64,000 nucleotides of DNA from Ctenosaura bakeri (taxonomy: Eukaryota > Chordata > Lepidosauria > Squamata > Iguanidae), in assembly GCA_948474755.1 (NCBI GenBank), contig CAOLHI010001444.1, positions 310,001-374,000 of the forward strand. The letters run 5' to 3'. Position 1 is the stretch's first letter. Every line of letters starts with the position of its first letter. Position numbers and translations under genes: made by a program. This document shows positions 42,771-53,112 of this stretch, in pieces. The notes under the pieces were generated by a model, which ran no database searches, was not told the DNA's origin, and was given only the letters and a program-made list of their open reading frames with translations.

Positions 42771-43691
42771 TAAAAAGCCTCTCTGAAACATGTTGGGTTT
42801 TCTCACCACTGGAGTTGCCTATCTCCAAAGCATGTGGGATTTAGGCTGACAGTTCCCAGGCCAAGGACTCTGACTTTTTAGGGAGGACAGGGTTGGTGTA
42901 CTTCTCTTTCCTCTTTTAACATTCTCCAATGAATCCCTCTGCTAGTTTTAGAATGCTCAAATGGTTGGCAGTCAAGCTCTAAAAAGTATTGTGCCGGTTA
43001 CACCCAGCTGCTGCGACCAAACCTCTTTCCCTAGCCCACCAGAAACTCCAAACAAGCCCAGGCAAACGCCTCTCATTGGATTTACCATGTAGGCATCTCA
43101 AGCGCTTGCCACAGCGGCCAGAACAGGACGCAGGCTCCCCATCTCCACCCCCCATTGCTGGCATTTTTCCTCCCTAATCCTGGGCCAGCAGGACCAATGC
43201 TAAACTCTTCCCAGCTGGATGTCGTTGTTACACGCATAATAATTTTTTCCCCTCCTCTCCGCTTGGCCCAGTTACTGCATCTGTGGGCCAGACACCCCTG
43301 CGTAGACTTGGAAAGTTAACAGCATCCTCCCTTCTTGCTCCAGGCAGACATTTGACTGCCTTGGCAGTCCCAAAGACCATGTGCGTCAAAGGAACCCTTT
43401 AAGTCATGAGGGATTTCTGAAGGTTCTTTTGGAAGAGTCTGGCTGTTAGTCAATCAGGGGCACCATTAAGGGAGGAAGGAGGGCGGGGGAGGCAAGCCCC
43501 CCACCAGGTGTTTCAGATTATTCCTATATTTTTGGCCAGCTCACTGTTTCCCAGACCTGCATTTGTCTTATAACACGGATGGAGGAGGAGAGAGAAGGAG
43601 CAGAAGACTGCTTAACTATTCTTTCGCCTGCTTAATTTCCACTTCAAAATACTCCTATATGCAGCAAAAAGGTTGTCTTGTTGTTACCTCG
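42771..43691. other. Unique spacer
   Basis: Non-repetitive and moderately GC-rich at 43000-43200. Short frames on both strands, none with a domain. Confidence 0.45.
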
Positions 43692-43941
43692 AGGGTATCC
43701 ATACTACACAGGTAACAGCAGTTTGATACCACTTTAAGAGCCAGATCTCTCTCTTATGGAAACCTGGGATTTGTCATTTGGTGATACTTAGAATCCTCAA
43801 ATCCCTTTTCCCTGAACTATTTCTCTCTAGCAGAGAATGCTAAGTCCTTCATGAAAGCACAAAACTCAGGATTCCATAGCATGGATCCTTGGCTATTGAA
43901 GTGGCATCAAAATGCTATCATTGTATCCTATGGACACACCC
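43692..43941. mobile_element. Family C inverted-repeat element C1
   Basis: About 250 bp. Arms GGGTATCCATACTACACAGG, TTTGATACCACTTTAAGAGC and, inverted, GAAGTGGCATCAAAATGCTA, TATCCTATGGACACACCC. Central CCTGGGATTTGTCATTTGGT GATAC and AGGATTCCATAGCATGG echo the inner arms of family A, although the outer termini differ. Confidence 0.7.
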
Positions 43942-44275
43942 CTTTTTGTGCAGCTGCCACTGGCAAAAAAGACCTACCTGGACAGGTGGAATTTTCTTGG
44001 CAAGGAGGAAGTTCTGCATAGAAGTCTCCAAAAGCTTTGAAAGAACAACAGTTACGGGCAGATTCAGCCCAAGTTTATGGTGGCTTTAGGGTTGCCAGGG
44101 CAAGACTATGCCAGGTCCTAAGTTTTCACCTAGGATGACTTCTTGTGATGTCACAGAAAGTAGGCCCAGATGATGTTACAAGGCAGGATGATGTTATAAA
44201 GGACAGCCCTTGGTGACATCATTAAAAATTATGCGTCAACCACAGTTGCCCAGAGTTAAGAACAAAAAAAATGAG
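43942..44275. other. Unique spacer
   Basis: A short ordered repeat GATGATGTTACAAGG / GATGATGTTATAAAGG occurs near 44169 and 44188. No gene. Confidence 0.5.
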
Positions 44276-44321
44276 GTATATATATATATAAAAATGAGGT
44301 GTGTATGTGTGTGTGTGTGTG

Positions 44322-44368
<47 letters not shown>
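44276..44368. repeat. Compound (TA)n-(GT)n-(TA)n microsatellite
   Basis: TA run, AAAATGAGGT, GT run, then about 21 TA units. AAAATGAGGTATA and AAAATGAGGTGTG show that the linker itself was duplicated. Confidence 0.95.
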
Positions 44369-44371
<3 letters not shown>

Positions 44372-44819
44372 TCCTCCTATTCAGCCTAAGGATTAGAAAA
44401 CGGGCCAGGCCCTGACATTCAGTGCCATACCCTGAGATCTGGCAACCTTCGGTGGCCTGTTTTCCAGCAACAACTGAAAGCAACAAGCTGAAATGTATTT
44501 GGTTGTATTTTCCCAGGAGAGAGTGGGCTTAAAGGAGAAAACTTGACCTGATATGTTTTGGACTAGCGAGGAACTCTTCAAATGCATAAGAACCTTGGTT
44601 TTGGAAGAGGAGGAAGAGGAGGAGGAGGTACATTTCCACCACGTTTGCTTTGTGCGGGTCTTCTTTGTCCACCAGTATCATCCGATTTGCTCAAAACCCT
44701 TAAACCCCAAAGGCAGGACAAGTCTAGAATAAACACACACACATGCACATACACAATTGGTGACTTGTTCAGATCAGGGTGGTGGTGGATCAGCTCCGGG
44801 GGAAGGGGGAGAGAGAAGG
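44369..44819. other. Unique spacer
   Basis: About 450 bp including a GGA-rich run near 44606-44630. No gene. Confidence 0.5.
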
Positions 44820-45130
44820 GGAGGGTGAGCAAAATTTCCTGCTGGCCTCTCTTTTTAAAAAGAAGGTGTGCTGTTTGTTCAAGGCTATGCAAACATTTGC
44901 AAAAGCTCTGGCAGCCAGGGAATGCGCAAGGCAGTGTGTCCTAGGCGTGGGAAAGTGCTGCTCTCCTCAACCTTTTGCGAGCCTCACTCCCCCCTCCTCC
45001 CTCAGGCAAGCAAGCGGTTCAATTTAAAAAAAAGAAGAAGAAGCCAGTGCCAAGAGATTTATTGAGCTGATAATGACAGCCTCAGTCAGCAGCAGCAAGC
45101 AGACAGAGGCAAGAGGCTAGGAGGAGGCGG
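44820..45130. promoter_or_regulatory. Candidate conserved regulatory block 5
   Basis: POU-type ATGCAAAC at 44887 and ATTTGCAAAAG at 44895 lie back to back, followed by TTTATTGAGCTGATAATGAC AGCCTCAGTCAGCAG near 45057. Repeat-free. Pattern-based inference. Confidence 0.3.
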
Positions 45131-45471
45131 GGAAGGGAGGGGAAGCTCCAGATCACAGGAGAAAGAAAGGGAGAAAAAAGTGTGTATGTAAGCCAGGAAG
45201 GATCTGGTATCAGAGGAAGGTGAGAGAATGGAGAAGCAGAGCTGCTGTTGTTAGCTGGTTTCAGTGGTTAATCTCTAGGATGAAAGCTGTCAGGAGGAGA
45301 GGGTAGAGCTGCCACTATTCTGTCCCATGTCCTCTCCTAGAACCTTAAAATCCAGGTTTTCCCAAAGTGCTGTCACACACTGTTGTTGTTGTTTCATGTA
45401 TGAGAGGCATATTTCAAACTACACCACCCCCAAAAGTTTGCTTTTATAATGAGGAACCCTGATTATAAAAA

Positions 45472-45609
45472 CTAGCATAGTGTAGCATTTTGAGTGTTGA
45501 ACTAAGACACTGGGGAATTAGTGTTCAAAGTTCCTCTCAGCCATAGAAGATCCAGGGCACGTCATGCTCCCTAAGTCAGAGACAATTCAAAAGCACATCA
45601 CAGCAACAA
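45472..45609 (+). mobile_element. Sauria-type SINE S15 (internally deleted)
   Basis: TAGCATAGTGTAGCATTTTG AGTGTTGAACTAAG, GCCATAGAAGATCC, then directly CCCTAAGTCAGAGACAATTC AAAAGCACATCACAGCAACA. Confidence 0.8.
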
Positions 45610-45616
45610 ACCATTT

Positions 45617-46080
45617 TAACAGGCTGGAATGTGTCCAGAAGAGGGCAACAACCAAAATGGTGAAGGGTCTGGAAACCATGCCCTATGAAGATCAGATTAG
45701 AGATCTAGGTATGTTTAGTCTGATGAAAAGAAGGTTAAGAGGTGACATGATAGCCATGCTTAAATATTTGCAGGAATGTCATGTTGAAGATGGAGCAAGC
45801 TTGTTTTCTGCAGCTCCAGAGACTAGGACACAGAGCAGTGGTTTCAAACTGCAGGAAAAGAGATTTCACCTAAATATCAGGAAGAACTTCTAATGGTAAG
45901 AGCTGTAATATGCTGCCTCAATGTAGTGTGGTGGAGTCTCCTTCTTCGGAGGTTTTTAAACGGAGGGTGGATGGCCATTTGTTGGGGATGCATTGAGTGT
46001 GTGTTCCTGCATGGCAGAATGGGGTTGGACTGGATGGTCCCTGGGGTCTCTTCCAACTCTGTGATAGTATCATTCTATCC
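45617..46080 (+). mobile_element. CR1 LINE 3' end K5
   Basis: Begins 8 bp after SINE S15. ORF2 C-terminus [57 protein letters not shown]; then GGTTGGACTGGATGGTCCCT GGGGTCTCTTCCAACTCTGT. 5'-truncated and frameshifted. Confidence 0.9.
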
Positions 46081-46986
46081 CCTCGTATGTCTGTAAGTCA
46101 CTATGCTAGGACTAGCAGGTCAGTCCCCAAGAGAAACTCATGTAGAAAATTAGTAGGCATCCTCTCCTGAGAGCAATGAATTCTGCTAGGTAGATAGTGG
46201 CTGAACAATCTATATGTACCAGTTTCATCCTCTTTCCTACTAGAAGGAGGCCAGCTGGAAGCAGTCACTTATGGATAAACACAACAGGCTCCCTCCTTTG
46301 AAAAAAAAGTATCCCTGCTACCTTGGGGGTGACGTGAATTATCTAATCCTGTCCAACTACACGGCAGAACAATCTCCCTGCTTCTCCATAGAGGCTGACT
46401 GAACAAGGCCTGCCCGGAGCAGTGACTCACATAGACACGCAACTTCCATCCCTCTTGCCACATTGGGATTAGCTGAAGAATGCCATCCCACCCAGTTTCA
46501 AAGAGGCGACAGAATCACCTGCCACCACCTCCTCAGTGGAGGCTGATTGAAGGAGGCAAGACCAGAGCAGTGAACCATTTACTGATGAGGCTCACCAAGG
46601 AGTGAATCTTTTTTTTAAGTCGCTTATAGCTCATGGCGCTCCAGCAGCTCTGCAGGGCTCACAGCACAGAAATGTGTCCTCCTGGCACACTGTATGCAGT
46701 AAATTTGCTGTAGCATTAAAGTGTGCCTCATATATCAGCAGTCTGCAAAAACACTGACAGCTTCCAATGGCAAAAGATCTGACATCTTTTAAAGCTCCAC
46801 CATGTCCCACAACACATTGGAGTTCCCCAGCCTGTGATACATCACAGATATTTGGGCATAAGAACAAGGGACTGTCAGCTGTGGGATAATGTCAAATGTT
46901 TCAGACAATTGCTTTTTTAAAAAAAAGAAAGAAGAGGAAATAGCTGCTAACGAAAGACATCTCAAAAATAACTCAGTGAGGACTTA
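46081..46986. other. Unique spacer with a spaced direct repeat
   Basis: GAGGCTGACTGAACAAGGCC at 46391 and GAGGCTGATTGAAGGAGGCA at 46539, each followed by GAGCAGTGA, are diverged repeats 148 bp apart. No gene. Confidence 0.5.
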
Positions 46987-47141
46987 GGCCATTTCTGCAT
47001 TAGCCTGTTAGAGTGCTATTATTCCACTTTCAACATCCTATGGAATCCTGGGGTTTGCAATTTAGGAAGCCCCCCCCCAGAATTCCATAGGATGTTCAAA
47101 GTGGAATAATAGCACTCTAACAGGCTAGTGCAGAAATGGCC
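46987..47141. mobile_element. Family A copy A23 with exact target duplication
   Basis: 155 bp, near-perfect palindrome with a C-run centre, tips GGCCATTTCTGCATTAGCCT and GGCTAGTGCAGAAATGGCC, flanked by TTA at 46984-46986 and 47142-47144. TTA is the classic PIF/Harbinger target. Confidence 0.93.
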
Positions 47142-47144
47142 TTA

Positions 47145-48081
47145 GTCTGCACAGTGGCAGAATGCTAACTGTTGGGATACTGGTAGAAAAAAATGGTGGT
47201 GGCAAGGAGAATAGGACGGCATGGCTGAAATCCTGCACTGCTTCCAACTGCAATGTTTTATTGCAAGTCCCACTTCTAGGATGTTTCATCACAGAATGGA
47301 TCTGGCTGTACTTCTTATTAAAGACATGGGTCACTGGCTGCATGCAGAGTGATTTTTTTGTTCCCGTGGGATTGGCACCAAGGGAATGTGAACATGGCAA
47401 ATGTAAGGGTTCTAAGTGTGAACAACTTTCAGTGTCTTGCTCTCTGCAATGCTAGAAGTCTGAGGACTGGAGGAAAATTTTGTTGGCAGACAGAATCTTG
47501 AGAGAGGAAGGCCCACAGGTTGATCTCCTGTAGCTATATCCCAATCTCATCCTCCGAGGGTGAACTACTCCAAAAAGTACCTTTCCTAGCATAACACAGC
47601 ATTAGACTAACCTAAGCCCCCAATAAAGTTCCGTATATTTTAAAAAATCAGGAGCAGTGTTTTATTGGTTTGGAGATAGCTACCAGCCAGGATTAACTAT
47701 CGGTAATACAGAGGAAGAGTTACAAAATACAGCTTTGTTCACCAGAGTCAACTTGCATGTTCAGCTGCCAGTCCTCTAGTATACGAAGCAACAAAGGGTT
47801 AGATAAATATTTGCTAGGAATGGTTGAGTTATACTAAATTGTGCTTCTACTGTCACATTGTGCTTTTGTAATTCCTTGACAGTGTCTGTAGCTCTATCGT
47901 TATTTACTGTAAATAGCCATGTTAAATATCTACATGCAATACAAACTCTATTTTAACTGTATGGCCCAGGGGTGTGTAGGAGGTTGTAAAGGTGGGGGCA
48001 GAACATCTATTCCCTTGTGGGGGGGGGTTTCTAATCTGAGGATTGATACTAATTGTGAAATGGTAGGAGAAGGTTCCCAGT
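47145..48081. other. Unique spacer
   Basis: About 940 bp without recognised features. Confidence 0.5.
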
Positions 48082-48084
48082 TAA

Positions 48085-48207
48085 GACCATTTCCACACAA
48101 GATTGTTATAGTGCTTTGATTCCCCTCCTGAAACTTTAAACCCCAGGATTCCATAGGATGTTGAAAGTGGAATCAAAGCACTATAACAGTCTTGTGCGAA
48201 AATGGCA
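48085..48207. mobile_element. Family A minimal copy A24
   Basis: Only 123 bp: the left arm GACCATTTCCACACAAGATT GTTATAGTGCTTTGATTCC is joined to CCTCCTGAAACTTTAAACCC C and a full right arm. TAA at 48082-48084 and 48208-48210. Confidence 0.88.
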
Positions 48208-48210
48208 TAA

Positions 48211-48640
48211 GATAGAAAATCTGTCCATTTCACTGTCTCCTGCATTTTAGTTTATTAAAAAAAAATCCTCTGGTTCTTTTCATTCCTAATGTGAAGAAAA
48301 TTGCAAATTGCTAATTTTGCTGAATTAATTAATTAATTATATTTGTATGCCACCTTTCTCCCAGAATGGGACCCAAGGCAGCTTCTAACAATAAATTAAA
48401 ATATTAAAGCAGTTAAAACAGCAGGAACAAATGAAAATTCTTCACCATCTGCACTGGCAGGTGTAGGTACAGGTATCTCTGCGTGAAGAGAACCATGTTA
48501 TACCTTCCTGATATTTGGCTGTTAAAAATGAGGAATCTCTAAGGAAAAAAAAGATGTCAGTCTTAACTCAGAACTAACATGACTAGATACAGTACAAAGG
48601 AATTCCAAGCCAAACTTTTGGGAATTAAGTAAAAGCCTGG
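48211..48640. other. Unique spacer
   Basis: About 430 bp. No gene. Confidence 0.45.
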
Positions 48641-48982
48641 ATCATAGAATCATAGAATCATAGAATCATAGAAATTCAGAGTTGGAAGAGACCACAGGGG
48701 CCATCCAGTCCAACCCCCTGCCATGCAGGAACACCCTCAAATCAATCCCGACAGATGGCCATCCAGCCTCTGCTTAAAAACCTCCAAGGAAGGAGACTCC
48801 ACTACACTCCGAGGCAACAGATTCCACTGCCGGACAGCCCTGACCGTCAGGAAGTTCTTCCTGAGGTTCAGGTGGAATCTGCTTTCCTGCAGCTTGAATC
48901 CATTGCTCCTTGTCCTGGTCTCTGGAGCAACAGAAAACAAATCCCCTCCTTCCTCTACGTGGCATCCCTTCAAATGGAGAAT
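48641..48982 (-). mobile_element. CR1 LINE 3' end K6, youngest-looking copy
   Basis: Begins with four units of the terminal satellite (ATCATAGA) and then, inverted, the 3' UTR and ORF2 C-terminus. The minus-strand translation is open for the last 80 or so residues: [61 protein letters not shown]. It is 5'-truncated, and the intact frame suggests a recent insertion. Confidence 0.95.
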
Positions 48983-49142
48983 CTGGATGGAGAATCTGTC
49001 CATTTTAGTTCATCCCACATATGATTTTTTAACAGAATTCTTGCCAAATTCTTGTCAAGTCAGTTCCTTGCCATTTCAAATGTGAAGAAAGTGGGAGATT
49101 TGTGTAAATTCTTTTGAAAGCAAACTGGACAAAATTTGTGCA

Positions 49143-49325
49143 TGTGTATGTATGTGCCTTTAAGTCACCAGTCAACTTATAGAGACCCCATGGATTTTGT
49201 AGGGTTTTCCTAGGCAAGGAACACTAGGAGGTGGTTTTGTTAGCTGTCTCCCATCCAAGTACTAACCAGGTCTGCCCCTGCTTACTTCCAAAATCAGACA
49301 GGGCCTGGAGTCTTTAGGGTAAAAC
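49143..49325 (-). mobile_element. 5S-rRNA-derived SINE, copy D2
   Basis: The block GTCTCCCATCCAAGTACTAA CCAGGTCTGCCCCTGCTTAC TTCC then ATCAGACAGGG is the complement of 5S rRNA (internal promoter region). It is linked to the body CCTTTAAGTCACCAGTCAAC, TAGGGTTTTCCTAGGCAAGG AACAC. It is a SINE, not a 5S gene, because the 5S part is diverged and truncated. Confidence 0.85.
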
Positions 49326-49461
49326 TTGTACCCATCCCTAATTCTCACAGCTCATTTGTACTTTTGCAAGGTCCATGCTGGAGACCTGGCTACATTTATC
49401 AGAAGGGCTTCAGGCCTATTTAAGCAGCATTCTGCACAAATGCTCTCAAGGCAGTCTCTAC

Positions 49462-49570
49462 CACTCCTTTTATTATCACAACAACCCTGCGAGGTAAGTT
49501 ACCCTGAGAGCCCAAAATAGCTCAGTGTGAATGGGGATCTGAGCTTAGATTTTTCCATTCTAGTCTGATC
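49462..49570 (+). repeat. Possible ancient MIR/L2-type fragment
   Basis: TTATTATCACAACAACCCTG CGAGGTAAGTTACC with GAATGGGGATCTGAGC downstream, like 4665-4830. Confidence 0.35.
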
Positions 49571-49727
49571 ATTATGCAACATCGTCTCTCTTTGCCCACT
49601 TATTTATGGCCTGAGTCTCAATGGAAAGAGATCAATATGTTCCCATTTTCAGACATTTCTTGAGTCATCAAAGTTCTGACTACTGTTGAAGCATCTTGAT
49701 TTAGACACTCTTGTCAGGGCTTCCCGT

Positions 49728-49760
<33 letters not shown>

Positions 49761-49995
49761 TGATGAGAAAGTGATGGGGTGTAGATGGGTCTTGATTTGA
49801 GTCAGGGCTCTGTTGAAGAGACTGTTTTGAATACCAAAACTCAGTGTTCAGACACCAAAGGAATCAGCCAGATGCCTCTGAGCATATGCAGAGTGCTTTC
49901 CTCTTCACTCCTGAAGAACTATCACACTACAGAATTGGATCTGCAGAACTGAGAGGAAGGGATTGCAATTGAGAGTATTACAAAAACCATAAAGA
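49571..49995. other. Unique spacer with (GA)n run
   Basis: (GA)n at 49728-49760. No gene. Confidence 0.6.
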
Positions 49996-50110
49996 GAGGG
50001 GTTGTGGCTCAATTGTAGAGTGCTTACTCTGCATGCAGAAGGTCCCAAGTTCAGTATCTGGAATCTCCAGTCAAAAAGAAAAATAACAGGTGACACGTAA
50101 TGGGGAAAGA
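49996..50110 (+). mobile_element. tRNA-Ala-like SINE head, copy M2
   Basis: GTTGTGGCTCAATTGTAGAG TGC (A-box-like), CTCTGCATGC (anticodon-loop-like TGC), AAGTTCAGTATCTGG (B-box-like) follow tRNA order. Stem mismatches, an A-rich tail and the relation to M1 and M3 make it a SINE or tRNA pseudogene, not a working tRNA. Confidence 0.6.
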
Positions 50111-50635
50111 TCATTTTCTCCTTGATACTCTGAAATGCTGCCACCATCAGAGCAAACAGTATTTGAGCCAGATCAGATTTCAGCAACTTGTGGTTCTTCA
50201 GGGGTTGTGGCACTACCACTTCCATGCCTCCTGCCATTTCTCAGATCCTCAACTTCTCCCTTTTTACTGCCAGTCACCCATTTCTACCTTCAAGGTGGTA
50301 GCTGCAGTATTCTTCAGATCTGAGAGATGAACGAGCAGGAGCACCACAGCCACCATCTTAAAGGGAGAAGTGGGCAGCAGGTAACAAAAAAGTTTTGGGC
50401 TTTGGAGGTTTGAGGATTTCAGATTTCTGGATAAGAGAGACTTTGTATTTGGGAATACAGCACAGGACTGGCTGCTGCTACTACCTTCCCAAAACTTGCA
50501 AAGAAACCATTCTCTAACATTTTTATCACTAGTAGCCAGACATCTGAGCAGTGAAGTGTGGGGTGATGTCAGATGATGTGCCACCTCTCCATGAATAGAC
50601 CATGAGTGCTGGTGATGGCTTTCTTGTTACATTCA
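50111..50635. other. Unique spacer
   Basis: About 525 bp without recognised features. Confidence 0.5.
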
Positions 50636-50639
50636 TTCA

Positions 50640-51045
50640 GGTCAGCTCCAACTTAACGATGAACTTTAATGTTTTCTTGGCAAGATTTTTTTTTCAGAGT
50701 AGATTTGCCACGGCCTTCCTCTGAGGCTGAGTGTGACTTGACCAAGGTCACACAAGTGGGTTTCCACAACTAAACAGGGACTTTAGCCCTGGTATCTCAG
50801 AGTCTCAGGGCCTTTCCACACTACACTGTTATAGGGCTATTATTCCACTTTCAGCATCCTATGGAGTCCTAGGATTTGCAGTTGAGGGAGGGAACTTTAG
50901 ACTTCTCAGGCAGAGGGCTCTTTGGCCTCAGTAAACTGCAAAGCCCAGAATTCCACAGGATGTTGAAAGTGGCATTATAGCACTATAACAGTGTAACACG
51001 GAAATGGCCTGAGTTCAAAGTTTGCACTCAATTCACTGAGCGGGT
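50640..51045 (-). mobile_element. Sauria-type SINE S16, interrupted by A25
   Basis: Minus-strand GGCAAGATTTTTTTTTCAGA, GCCTTCCTCTGAGGCTGAGT GTGACTTGACCAAGGTCACA, GGGTTTCCACAACTAAACAG to CAGAGTCTCA. The head remnant GAGTTCAAAGTTTGCACTCA follows after the insertion. Confidence 0.8.
50809..51009 (-). mobile_element. Family A full-length copy A25
   Basis: 201 bp, tips GGCCTTTCCACACTACACTG and GTAACACGGAAATGGCC, reverse centre TCTCAGGCAGAGGGCTCTTT GG. The flanks CTCAG and TGAG are inverted rather than direct. Confidence 0.87.
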
Positions 51046-51079
51046 TGCAGGGTGAGAGGAGAGATGACTGCAAAGCCTT

Positions 51080-51262
51080 GCTCCCTTCCAAGTAGGCTCA
51101 AGGAAAGCAAACTGCTGCTGCCTCTCCTAGCTTGTCCGACCTCCTCATTAACAATATTTCTCCCTCTTCTCACCTGGCCATGCCCTTTGGACCCCATTCT
51201 GATGTTGCTTGGCCATGTGTGTCCTGGTTTTCATCTGAGAAACTTTGGAAGGTGTGATACCC
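51080..51262 (-). repeat. Unclassified dispersed repeat E, copy E2
   Basis: Inverted order: CAAGTAGGCTCAAGGAAAGC, CCTCATTAACAATATTT, CTGATGTTGCTTGGCCATGT GTGTCCTGGTTTTCATCTGA GAAACTTTGGAAGG. Confidence 0.6.
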
Positions 51263-52239
51263 ATCCCTGGAAAACCTGCACCAAAAATTTGATCCCATAA
51301 AAGTACCTGAATGACACTTTAAATACCAGAAACTAGAGTGTGTAAATCCTTTAGTTCACAATTGTCTTGGGGCAGAGCCCGGGGTCTTTAACATCTTAAA
51401 TCTTGCAGAAGGAAAACCAGGATGTCAATTCAATAATTACATTTTACTGCAAGATTTGCCCAACCGAGTACTGGATTTCCAAAAAGTGCTCAGAGGGAAA
51501 GATCTGAGATAGAATGTGTTCCCACAAGCCACCCACAAGCAGTTGTGCCCAGAGAGACACCCCAAGGCATGATGGTGGGATAGAGGAGTTGCTAGATCAG
51601 GGCTGGCGTGGATTTTTTTTAGCTGCATATGTTTTAACTTAGGTAACTGCTCTTGACCCCTAAGCTGGGGAAAAGATGGGATATAAATAAAAATAGTAAC
51701 AATATTCATAATTAAATCTCTTTGCTAATAGACCTTGCATTAGAAATGAGGGGATGCCATGGTCCTAGAGAGTAAACAAATCCTGTATGTAGAACTGGAG
51801 CATCAGGAATGTATAATGCTTGGGAGACTGTCCTTCAGAGGTCTGTAACACTCCTCAGTTTCACAGTTTCAGAGAGCAGTTTCATACTTTGTATTAGAAG
51901 AACTTTCCCCCTTGCTAGCAGACCAGAAGAGCTTAGCTTTGTACTCCCAAGTTTAATTTGTGGCCATCTACCCTAGTACCAGCTGAGTCCTGGATCTGAA
52001 TGAAATTATAACATATATTCCCTGAGTGCACTTACAGTGCTTTCCCTTCACCACACACAGTCGCCACCATGGCAGGCATCTCACCGCTGAAACTTGAGAA
52101 TTTTGCTCTCTTGGTGACTCTCAAAGGAGATGAAATGATAGATCAGACATGGAGCAGGAAGGGCGGGCTGGTTGTGTCCAGCGAGGAGATCTCAGGAAGC
52201 TCCAACTAAATCCAAATATGTAATTTTTATCAAACACGG
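51263..52239. other. Unique spacer
   Basis: About 980 bp. No gene recognised. Confidence 0.5.
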
Positions 52240-52440
52240 GGCCTTTCCACACTACTCTGTTATAGCGCTCTTATTCCACTTTCAACCTCCTGTGGAATTC
52301 TGGGCTTTGTAGTTTACTGAAGCCAAAGAGCTCTGTGGCTGAGAATTCTAATTGCCCCTCTCTAAACTACAAATCCCAGGATTCCCTAGGATGTTGAAAG
52401 TGGAATAATAGCGCTATAACAGTGTAGTGCGGAAATGGCC
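52240..52440 (+). mobile_element. Family A full-length copy A26
   Basis: 201 bp, both tips intact, forward centre GAAGCCAAAGAGCTCTGTGG CTGAGAATTC. No target duplication is visible (CGG versus ACA). Confidence 0.88.
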
Positions 52441-52749
52441 ACAGCTGCCTTTGACTAGGGTTTCCAGGGTCTGGATGACCTAACTATCATTTGCATGCTC
52501 CTGGCAGAACTCCCTAAAAATGAGGAAATCTAAGGGCCACCTTGCTGGATTAGAGAACATAAAAAGAGCTGAGCTAGATCACAACGAAGGACTCCAGGAT
52601 TCTCTTCCCGGTCAGATGGCTTCCAAGTCTACAAGAAGGACAAGCGTGTAAGAGCGCCTTCTCATGCATTCTTTCCAGCAGCTGCCTCTGACAATGGACA
52701 CAATATGCACCCATTAATAGAATTTAGTAATCTTATTCTTCATTAACCT
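52441..52749. other. Unique spacer
   Basis: About 310 bp. No feature recognised. Confidence 0.45.
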
Positions 52750-53112
52750 ATCCTGAACTGTCCTGATTTTGCAGGAACAGTTCCAATTAATCCTCTGTTG
52801 TTCCACTTTTCAGCTGCTTTTAAAATGTCCCGGTTTCTCTTTTCTCCTGTTACCCCTGCCGTTGTCCTCAGCTTATTTCTGTTGCTGCAAACTGACTTCA
52901 ATGTACAAAAGGAATTTGTAATTAGTTAATTCAGTGGGGGGAGAAGAGAGGAGGGGGCAAAATCTTGCCTTTCCCAGTAGACTCAGGCAAAATTGCTGCA
53001 GTTCACCCAGCTTGTGTGCTCCTTCTTAATAACTTTTGCCATTGTGATCACACTCGGATGTTGCTTGGCCACACATGTCCCAGTTTTCATCTGTGAAATG
53101 TTGGAGAGTATG
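52750..53112 (-). repeat. Unclassified dispersed repeat E, longest copy E3
   Basis: About 360 bp. Inverted order of the E4 blocks: TCCTGAACTGTCCTGATTTT GC, CCAATTAATCCTCTG, CCACTTTTCAGC, CCCAGTAGACTCAGG, TTCTTAATAACTTTTGCCAT TG, CTCGGATGTTGCTTGGCCAC ACATGTCCCAGTTTTCATCT GTGAAATG. Confidence 0.65.

Noticed and set aside
45564..45893. A host gene encoding a 109-residue protein
   Set aside because: It is a SINE tail plus CR1 ORF2 remnant.
49255..49305. A 5S rRNA gene on the minus strand
   Set aside because: Only part of 5S is present, diverged, and fused to a SINE body.
49996..50070. A working tRNA-Ala gene
   Set aside because: tRNA-like order is visible but stems have mismatches and related decayed copies exist, so it is a SINE head or pseudogene.
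52055..52200. A possible coding start in a Kozak-like context (CGCCACCATGG)
   Set aside because: The Kozak match near 52064-52074 is good but the frame is short, with no domain or splice context.
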